Both the position numbers and the translations under genes were made by a program. The notes beneath the pieces are model-generated. The model ran no database searches and was not told where the DNA came from. It saw nothing but the letters and a program-made list of their open reading frames with translations. Positions 1 to 3,715 of a DNA stretch of 5,779 bases are shown one piece after another. The DNA is from Chloroflexota bacterium (lineage in GTDB: Bacteria; Chloroflexota; Anaerolineae; Ardenticatenales; Ardenticatenaceae), in NCBI GenBank assembly GCA_003520455.1, contig DOUV01000405.1:303-6081 (forward strand), given 5' to 3'. How positions within the stretch are numbered: the first letter of the stretch is position 1; each line of letters opens with the position of its first letter.

Positions 1-317
1 ACCTTGGCGGCGGGGGCCGTTTCAGGCACGAAGATCGTCACGTTCGTCAAACCGAGCATCGTCGCCGCGTACGCCACGCCGAGCCCGTGGTTGCCGGCCG
101 ACGCCGTGACTACCGGCCGAGTGCGCTCGGCCAGACGACTGGCCGCGTTGAGCGCCCCACGCACCTTGAAGCTACCCGTCGGTTGCTGACTCTCTAGCTT
201 GAGCCAGACCTCAGCCCCGGCCTGTTCGCTCAACCCCGCACTCCGGACCAGCGGAGTGCGGCGCACGTAGGCCGCGATCCGTTGGTGAGCTTGAAGGAGG
301 TCATTGATCGTGAGCAT
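1..317 (-). CDS. PLP-dependent threonine/serine dehydratase-type enzyme, N-terminal part (3' end off the window)
   Basis: The 105 complete codons read from ATG at 317 match the N-terminal half of fold-type II PLP enzymes of the threonine ammonia-lyase / serine dehydratase group. These cytoplasmic enzymes deaminate Thr or Ser to 2-oxo acids; the biosynthetic form opens isoleucine synthesis. Visible signatures: an RRTPLV substrate-entry motif (residues 19-24), the PLP-lysine motif TGSFKVRGA with Lys51 as the expected Schiff-base lysine, and the loop SAGNHG (73-78) that holds the substrate carboxylate, followed by GVAYAA. The glycine-rich phosphate-binding loop and any C-terminal ACT domain lie outside the window. 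Thus biosynthetic IlvA, catabolic TdcB, serine racemase or a related enzyme cannot be separated. Residue 79 is Leu where many family members have Gln. No clear Shine-Dalgarno precedes the ATG, but homology begins close to it. The gene points the same way as the methyltransferase but lies 333 bp away from it, so it is probably a separate unit. Confidence 0.93.
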   Translation of the reverse strand, partial: MLTINDLLQAHQRIAAYVRRTPLVRSAGLSEQAGAEVWLKLESQQPTGSFKVRGALNAASRLAERTRPVVTASAGNHGLGVAYAATMLGLTNVTIFVPETAPAAK

Positions 318-387
318 AGTTCAAAAGTTGAGGGATTCGGGCTGAGAGATCTGCCATCCCGGCACGGACGCGCCATCAACGAATCCA

Positions 388-585
388 GGGCGAGACGCCC
401 CGCGACGGCCCATTTCAGAGTAGCACGCAAAGGCTTCACTGAGAAATCTTGACGCGCGCTCCAGCTTCTCCACCCCAAAAGCCTCACGACCGATCGGCCT
501 GGCTTCTGTAAGCCACGCCTTCCACGGTGGTCGCGCGCAACACACCGCACGCCTCCCCAGGCCTGGGAGCGCGGGCGTCTCGCCC
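388..585. repeat. 13-bp inverted repeat pair in the 318-650 intergenic gap
   Basis: GGGCGAGACGCCC at 388-400 recurs as its exact reverse complement, GGGCGTCTCGCCC, at 573-585. Each copy is itself a small hairpin (5-bp stem, 3-nt loop), and the right copy extends to a 7-bp stem at 571-587. The palindrome CCCAGGCCTGGG lies directly beside it at 556-567. Together 556-587 could fold as tandem hairpins and might end the methyltransferase transcript, although no T-run follows on the minus strand. GC-rich hairpins of this kind are often dispersed intergenic repeats in Chloroflexota-like genomes (general knowledge, not tested here). The rest of the 318-650 gap shows no convincing gene. The two open minus-strand frames that cover it read straight through the hairpins. 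Confidence 0.6.
399..470 (-). pseudogene. possible relic of a TPR-like repeat coding segment
   Basis: Within a minus-strand open frame (321-611) the stretch translating as EKLERASRFLSEAFACYSEM resembles one helix pair of a tetratricopeptide repeat as found in large bacterial regulators, where segments of the type 'A-x2-L-x-E-A-L-x2-Y-x-E-x-G-x-R-x-G' are common. The sequence around it gives no further repeat, and its upstream part runs through the GC-rich hairpin at 556-587. If the resemblance is real, it is a decayed fragment and not a working gene. It may equally be chance. Confidence 0.15.
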
Positions 586-650
586 GCAGGTCTGGTATTT
601 GAAGAGAGCAACGACCTTCCAAGCCCCCCGACACAGCCCCGCCGCCCAGA

Positions 651-1706
651 TCAACGTTGCGATGTCCCGTAGTTGAAAGGTTCGGCCACTACTCCCTCAT
701 CTTTCTCGACGGTCCGCGCGTCACGATTGACAGCGATTGTGGCTGTCGAAAAGAAAGAGCGATGCTCAGCCTGAACACGCGTAACAGCCAGGTCAAAATA
801 GGTTGGCTGAATTTCGACACCGATACTGTTCCTCCCCCACAAACTTGCGACCAGGTTCGTCGTTCCGGTCCCCATGAAGGGGTCCAGGACCGTATCACCC
901 ACGAAACTAAACATCCGGATCAATCGCTCGGCCAATTCCATAGGGAACGGCGCCGGATGGTCGCGGGTAGAGGCACCCGGTAACTGCCAGATTTGCTGGA
1001 ACCAAAGGCGGTGCTCATGTTCTGGAATCACGCTGAGCACCCGTTGAGCCAGGCTTGGTTTGCGATAGCCTCCGGCTTTCCGCTGCATAAGAATGTATTC
1101 GATGTCGTTCTTGATGATTGCATTTGGCTCGTACGGCTTTCCCAGAAAGCTCGATCCATTTTGGACTTCCAGGGCGGCATTCGCGATCTTATACCAGATG
1201 ATTGGCGCCAGGTTATCAAAACCAAGCAGGCGACAACGCTCCTGGAACGAAGCGTGCAGCGGCATCACCACGTGGCGGCCAAAGTGACGCCGCGACAGAC
1301 AGACATCGCCGACGACGATAATCAGCCGCCCACCTTTGACTAACACACGCAAACAATGGTGCCAGACTCGATCCAGTTCATCCAGAAACTCGTCGTAGCC
1401 TTCAACATGACCGAGTTGCCCCTCAGAGTCCTCGTACGTTTTCAAAGTCCAATACGGTGGGGAGGTCACAATCAGGTGGACACTCTCATCGGGGATCATA
1501 TCGAGCTGCCGGGCATCGCCGAGATACATAGTGTGCGCCGTTGGCACCCGGCGAACAGCCTCAACGAGCGCAAGCGCCAGGGGACCCGACTTTGCAAGCG
1601 ACGGGAGTGCCGTTTTAGGATTTTCAATCTCGACCCCGGCCAATCGAAGCACCTCACCCGCCAACCGGGTAAGTTCCCGCCCGCTGCCGCTTCCGTGCTC
1701 AACCAT
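651..1706 (-). CDS. beta-class DNA methyltransferase, probably cytosine-N4 specific
   Basis: This 351-residue protein transfers a methyl group from S-adenosylmethionine to an exocyclic amino group in duplex DNA. The order of motifs is that of the beta class. GDAR (63-66) and the catalytic motif IV TSPPYW (81-86) come first. The target-recognition part lies in the middle, with GKPYEPN at 189-195. HPAPFP follows (250-255), and the AdoMet-binding motif I DPFMGTGTT (275-283) and GVEI (296-299, acidic motif II residue) are near the C-terminus. S/T-S-P-P-Y-W at motif IV is typical of N4-cytosine enzymes; N6-adenine enzymes usually carry DPPY/W, so N4C is likely but not proven. The frame is also open to a TTG at 1727. 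I chose ATG 1706 because GGGAGG sits exactly 8 nt before it. No endonuclease gene adjoins it, so it looks solitary. Base composition is low for this window (26 of 60 G+C at 1081-1140, against 47 of 60 at 3001-3060 in the SRAP gene), which suggests acquisition. The recognition sequence cannot be read from this. Confidence 0.95.
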   Translation of the reverse strand: MVEHGSGSGRELTRLAGEVLRLAGVEIENPKTALPSLAKSGPLALALVEAVRRVPTAHTMYLGDARQLDMIPDESVHLIVTSPPYWTLKTYEDSEGQLGHVEGYDEFLDELDRVWHHCLRVLVKGGRLIIVVGDVCLSRRHFGRHVVMPLHASFQERCRLLGFDNLAPIIWYKIANAALEVQNGSSFLGKPYEPNAIIKNDIEYILMQRKAGGYRKPSLAQRVLSVIPEHEHRLWFQQIWQLPGASTRDHPAPFPMELAERLIRMFSFVGDTVLDPFMGTGTTNLVASLWGRNSIGVEIQPTYFDLAVTRVQAEHRSFFSTATIAVNRDARTVEKDEGVVAEPFNYGTSQR

Positions 1707-1911
1707 GTGCTCTGCCTCCCATTCCAATCCCTGGATTCCGCTCTACGACTGCCTGGCTCAGGCAGTCGAAACAAGCCTGGACTTCAGCCTCAGGTGAGAG
1801 GACAACTGCTCCTCGCGAAAAGTCAACTCGAATGACCGCGAACGCCTCGATTGTACCAATACTCCACGACGGCGCCGCACGTCCTGAGATGGATGTGAGC
1901 CGCTCTACCAA
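1699..1911 (-). CDS. small unrecognised ORF overlapping the methyltransferase start
   Basis: A 70-codon frame starting at TTG 1911 ends in TGA at 1699-1701. Its last bases form ATGGTTGA with the methyltransferase start, an 8-nt overlap typical of translationally coupled genes. The frame stays open upstream to a stop at 1981-1983, and no better start or Shine-Dalgarno is visible. The product is soluble-looking. Its second half (AVIRVDFSRGAVVLSPEAEV, then two Cys three residues apart in CFDC, ending GIGMGGRAHG) reads like real protein, and I do not recognise a family. It could be a small partner or controller of the methyltransferase, the C-terminal remnant of a longer upstream gene, or only an open frame. 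The overlap geometry is the main reason to list it. Confidence 0.35.
   Translation of the reverse strand: MVERLTSISGRAAPSWSIGTIEAFAVIRVDFSRGAVVLSPEAEVQACFDCLSQAVVERNPGIGMGGRAHG
1715..1720 (-). promoter_or_regulatory. Shine-Dalgarno site that fixes the methyltransferase start
   Basis: GGGAGG on the minus strand lies 8 nt before ATG 1706 and downstream of the alternative TTG 1727. It therefore supports the shorter protein. The site lies inside the last codons of the overlapping small ORF, so ribosomes finishing that ORF would end next to it. Confidence 0.75.
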
Positions 1912-2059
1912 CCAACTGACACCAACTCGGGCCGCTTTGGAACTCGCGGCCCGGCGACTCAGATCGGCGGCGGGTCTGCATCACTTTGACGGGCGCCAGA
2001 AGCGGAACAATGCCCCCGTTTCTACCGGAGGGTATGGCCGGGACGAGACAAGCGTCTGT

Positions 2060-2095
2060 GGTGTGGAGACACCGCCGTGCTGTCCGCCAGACAGC
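2060..2095 (-). terminator. two tandem hairpins just after the small membrane protein gene
   Basis: Immediately 3' of the minus-strand stop codon at 2098 lie GCTGTC / GACAGC (2090-2095 with 2079-2084, 5-nt loop) and then GGTGT / ACACC (2060-2064 with 2069-2073, 4-nt loop). There is no U-tract, so this is at most a weak or Rho-assisted end signal, or a 3'-stabilising structure. The rest of the 1912-2097 gap shows nothing convincing. Confidence 0.35.
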
Positions 2096-2097
2096 GG

Positions 2098-2235
2098 TTA
2101 GAGCGCCAGGCCGTGGCGATGGATCTGATACTGGACAAACACGGCAAAACCCAGGAATAGCGCCGCGCCACCGACAAGCGCCAAGAGGACGAATGCTGAA
2201 CGACGACGTCGGCGTGAGGGTACCGATTCTCGCAC
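2098..2235 (-). CDS. 45-residue Arg-rich single-pass membrane protein
   Basis: The start is GTG 2235, preceded by a near-perfect Shine-Dalgarno AAGGAGGA with its AGGAGG 7 nt upstream. The frame is open further upstream to 2325, but that extra part is Ser/Arg-rich low-complexity sequence without a ribosome site. The 45-residue product has a polar N-terminus with five consecutive Arg (residues 8-12), one strongly hydrophobic helix of about 20 residues (roughly 14-35, Leu/Val/Ala/Gly/Phe-rich), and a short tail QYQIHRHGLAL. The positive-inside rule places the N-terminus in the cytoplasm and the tail outside. No known domain is recognised. Small proteins of this design are often membrane subunits, regulators or secretion-related peptides, but nothing here assigns a role. 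It is the most upstream minus-strand gene, and the shared upstream region with the SRAP gene makes the two divergent. Confidence 0.55.
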   Translation of the reverse strand: MRESVPSRRRRRSAFVLLALVGGAALFLGFAVFVQYQIHRHGLAL

Positions 2236-2241
2236 GAGGAA

Positions 2242-2249
2242 TCCTCCTT
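2242..2249 (-). promoter_or_regulatory. strong Shine-Dalgarno for the small membrane protein
   Basis: AAGGAGGA on the minus strand precedes GTG 2235. It is one of the best ribosome-binding sites in the window and is the main reason for calling this short gene. It partly overlaps a small inverted repeat (GAGGA-A-TCCTC at 2237-2247), which could hide the site in a weak hairpin. Confidence 0.65.
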
Positions 2250-2361
2250 CATCGAAAGAGAAGCTTCTCAATGAAGGGAGGATAGTCGCTTTGCGGCTGC
2301 GCGTCCGCGACCTGGATCTCATCATCGCCCCTTGAAGTGCAGCGAGTGGAACTTCTCACGA

Positions 2362-2375
2362 ACCGCGATCGCGGT
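2362..2375. promoter_or_regulatory. perfect 14-bp palindrome ACCGCGATCGCGGT between divergent genes
   Basis: The sequence equals its own reverse complement with no mismatch and no spacer. It lies 127 bp before the small membrane protein start and about 100 bp before the SRAP promoter, so it could be a dimeric repressor site serving either gene. The core GCGATCGC is a common octamer in some genomes, so chance or a genome-wide motif is possible. No gene is supported between 2236 and 2585. Confidence 0.3.
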
Positions 2376-2443
2376 CCTTCCCTACTATCGGCGTCGAGGA
2401 AAGTGGATCGTCTCCAAAAGAGGTATCCGGGTATGGACAACTG

Positions 2444-2472
2444 TCGAGAATGACGCAGCGGCGTGGTATACT
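2444..2472 (+). promoter_or_regulatory. sigma-70-like promoter with extended -10, reading toward the SRAP gene
   Basis: The hexamer TATACT (2467-2472; five of six matches to TATAAT) carries the upstream TG of an extended -10 (TGG at 2464-2466). TCGAGA at 2444-2449 is a modest -35 match at a 17-bp spacer. Transcription would begin near 2479. The resulting leader of about 290 nt before the SRAP start is long for a single-gene unit. Confidence 0.5.
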
Positions 2473-2478
2473 CAAGAT

Positions 2479-2508
2479 CGAACGTGACAACAGTTCGGGC
2501 AGTTCGAA
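2479..2508 (+). promoter_or_regulatory. possible operator: CGAAC / GTTCG half-sites at the predicted transcription start
   Basis: CGAAC (2479-2483) and GTTCG (2493-2497) form a 5-bp inverted repeat with a 9-bp gap. A second GTTCG follows 4 bp later (2502-2506) and runs into the palindrome TTCGAA. The cluster covers the predicted +1 to +30 region, a normal place for a repressor. The half-sites equal those of the Gram-positive LexA box CGAAC-N4-GTTCG, but the spacing differs, so a LexA assignment is only a suggestion. It is prompted by the downstream gene belonging to the 'SOS response-associated' family. Confidence 0.3.
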
Positions 2509-2585
2509 GTCCACCGGGCACTGGACCGATGGGTGGCAAGGAGCGACGGCTCTTCGGCAATGAGGTGCCGGCAAGGAAGCAAACA

Positions 2586-2804
2586 ATGTTTCTTGATACT
2601 TATTCCGCTGCTCCCGCCGGATCGCCAGATCCGCCGGCTGAGGTGGCCATCCAGGCCGAGCGGCTGAGGAGTTACGTTTCTTGTTCCTTGCTCCCTGCCG
2701 CCGGCGTGAAAAGTGTCCGAGCCATTGAAGTGGACGAAGAGCGGCCTCCCCTCGCAAAGGATCGAGATCATGTGTGGACGGTTTACCCTCACGACCTCAG
2801 TTGA
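2586..2804 (+). CDS. possible leader ORF overlapping the SRAP gene start
   Basis: ATG 2586 is preceded at a 6-nt spacing by AAGGAAG, a good ribosome site. The frame gives 72 codons and ends 35 nt inside the SRAP gene in another frame. The product (MFLDTYSAAPAGSPDPPAEV at the start) has no recognisable domain, signal peptide or membrane segment. It may be an upstream ORF that couples translation to the SRAP gene, or chance. The same leader contains a small hairpin, CGGATC-GCCA-GATCCG (2618-2633). Apart from these, 2509-2769 shows nothing. Confidence 0.25.
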   Translation: MFLDTYSAAPAGSPDPPAEVAIQAERLRSYVSCSLLPAAGVKSVRAIEVDEERPPLAKDRDHVWTVYPHDLS

Positions 2805-3453
2805 GACCCTGGTGGAGAGCTTCGAGCTCAGCGCTGCCCCACCTGAGCTCCCACCGCGCTACAACATCGCGCCCACCCAGCCGGTCGCGGCGGTGCTCGG
2901 CGATGACGAGGAGCAGCGCCGGCTGGCATTGCTGCGCTGGGGGTTGATCCCGGCCTGGGCCAAAGACCCCGGCATCGGCAATCGGATGATCAATGCGCGG
3001 GCCGAGACCGTGGCGGAGAAGCCCGCCTACCGCGCCGCCTTCCAGCGGCGGCGGTGCCTGGTGGTGGCCGATGGCTTCTACGAGTGGCAACGGCTCGAGC
3101 GGGGCAAGCGCCCGATCTACATCCGCATGGCCGACGGCCAGCCGTTTGCCTTCGCCGGCCTGTGGGAGCACTGGCAGGGGCCGGACGGCTCGCCGATCGA
3201 CTCTTGCACGATCCTGACGACCACCCCGAACGAGATCATGTACCCGATCCACAATCGAATGCCGGTCATCTTGCTTCCCGAGGCCTACGACCTCTGGCTC
3301 GACCCCTCAGTGCAGGCCGCCGGCCCGCTGCTACCGCTCTTGCGGCCCTACCCGGCCGAGGCGATGACCGCATTCCCCGTCAGCCCCCTGGTCAACAACC
3401 CGGCCAACGATGACCCGCGCTGTATCGTGCCCCTGGACGAGCACCGGGTGTAA
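2770..3453 (+). CDS. yedK: SRAP-domain abasic-site DNA-protein crosslink protein (HMCES/YedK family)
   Basis: This 227-residue protein is a complete SOS response-associated peptidase (SRAP) domain. Proteins of this family bind single-stranded DNA at abasic sites and form a thiazolidine crosslink through Cys2 once Met1 is removed, shielding the lesion at replication forks. All key elements are present: MCGRF at the start (Cys2), YNIAPTQ (31-37, with Asn32), WGLIPAWA (57-64), NARAET (75-80), DGFYEW (101-106, with catalytic Glu105) and HNRMP (161-165, with His161). Length matches E. coli YedK closely. The frame is open back to an ATG at 2713, but the domain needs Cys at position 2, and AAAGGA lies 8 nt before ATG 2770, so that start is secure. 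It stands alone behind a candidate promoter at 2444-2472. The 'peptidase' name in databases is historical. Confidence 0.97.
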   Translation: MCGRFTLTTSVETLVESFELSAAPPELPPRYNIAPTQPVAAVLGDDEEQRRLALLRWGLIPAWAKDPGIGNRMINARAETVAEKPAYRAAFQRRRCLVVADGFYEWQRLERGKRPIYIRMADGQPFAFAGLWEHWQGPDGSPIDSCTILTTTPNEIMYPIHNRMPVILLPEAYDLWLDPSVQAAGPLLPLLRPYPAEAMTAFPVSPLVNNPANDDPRCIVPLDEHRV

Positions 3454-3472
3454 CCGAACGGTAAATGTTCGG
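3454..3472 (+). terminator. hairpin directly after the SRAP stop codon
   Basis: CCGAAC (3454-3459) pairs perfectly with GTTCGG (3467-3472) across a 7-nt loop starting right after TAA. There is no T-run, so it is a weak terminator candidate. It carries the same CGAAC/GTTCG half-sites seen at the promoter of this gene. Confidence 0.35.
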
Positions 3473-3492
3473 GTGCCGCAAGAAGGATAGAG

Positions 3493-3583
3493 CGCCGGTG
3501 TCGCCGGTGCGAGCAGTTCGCCGCAGATCGCTGGGTTCTCGACCGTCGTCTGCGATGACCGGCGTCCACATGTGGCACCGGCG
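3493..3583. repeat. nested direct and inverted repeats between the SRAP and propeller genes
   Basis: Two copies of CGCCGGTG (3493-3500 and 3502-3509, one base apart) face ACCGGCG (3558-3564) and CACCGGCG (3576-3583). The outer and inner copies can pair concentrically, and CGCAGA (3522-3527) with TCTGCG (3549-3554) pairs inside them. The palindrome CCACATGTGG (3566-3575) sits between the right-hand copies. On the plus strand the structure is followed by TTCCGTTTTC, so it may end SRAP transcription. It could also be a protein-binding or cruciform element. The remaining part of 3454-3715 is the propeller gene's control region. Confidence 0.55.
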
Positions 3584-3615
3584 TTCCGTTTTCTAAGGAT
3601 TCGCATCCCTTCCAT

Positions 3616-3671
3616 TCCCCACAGTTCCTTCGCCTGGTCTTCACACAATCTTCACGTCCCGGCGCTACCCT
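3616..3671 (+). promoter_or_regulatory. 11-bp-phased direct repeats plus -10: candidate PhoB/OmpR-family activated promoter
   Basis: TCTTCAC occurs at 3638-3644 and again at 3649-3655, exactly 11 bp apart. At the same phase upstream lie CCTTCGC (3627-3633) and TCCCCAC (3616-3622), each matching 5 of 7 bases. Seven-base units separated by four bases are the architecture of Pho-box-type sites bound head to tail by PhoB/OmpR-family response regulators. Ten bases after the last unit is TACCCT (3666-3671), which keeps the T, A and final T of a -10. No -35 is evident, as expected where an activator replaces it. Transcription would start near 3678 and give a leader of about 38 nt. Which regulator binds is unknown. 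Confidence 0.4.
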
Positions 3672-3715
3672 CGGTACCAGGTCGCAATCCATCATTCCAA
3701 CCTGGAGACAGGAAC

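Noticed and set aside
230..634. Minus-strand open frame of 134 codons covering the gap and the dehydratase start
   Set aside because: It overlaps the dehydratase in another frame and reads through the inverted repeats.
651..1706. Reading the methyltransferase as an N6-adenine enzyme
   Set aside because: Motif IV is TSPPYW and not DPPY/W, which favours N4-cytosine. It is kept as an alternative only.
1707..1727. TTG start for the methyltransferase at 1727
   Set aside because: The GGGAGG site lies downstream of this TTG and is well placed for ATG 1706.
1356..1835. Plus-strand open frame of 159 codons opposite the methyltransferase
   Set aside because: It is antisense to the conserved methyltransferase motifs and has no protein-like features.
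2356..2757. Minus-strand open frame of 133 codons upstream of the small membrane protein
   Set aside because: It starts at a TTG with no ribosome site, covers the plus-strand promoter and leader, and has a composition and translation with no recognisable domain.
2797..3252. Minus-strand open frame of 151 codons opposite the SRAP gene
   Set aside because: It is antisense to a complete SRAP domain, and its translation is low-complexity with no motif.
3054..3413. Plus-strand frame of 119 codons within the SRAP gene
   Set aside because: It is out of register with all SRAP motifs and gives an Arg/Pro-rich translation.
3572..3715. N-terminal extension of the propeller protein to ATG 3572
   Set aside because: The extension lacks a ribosome site, overlaps the repeat nest and the 11-bp-phased units, and would put 48 residues before an otherwise normal signal peptide.
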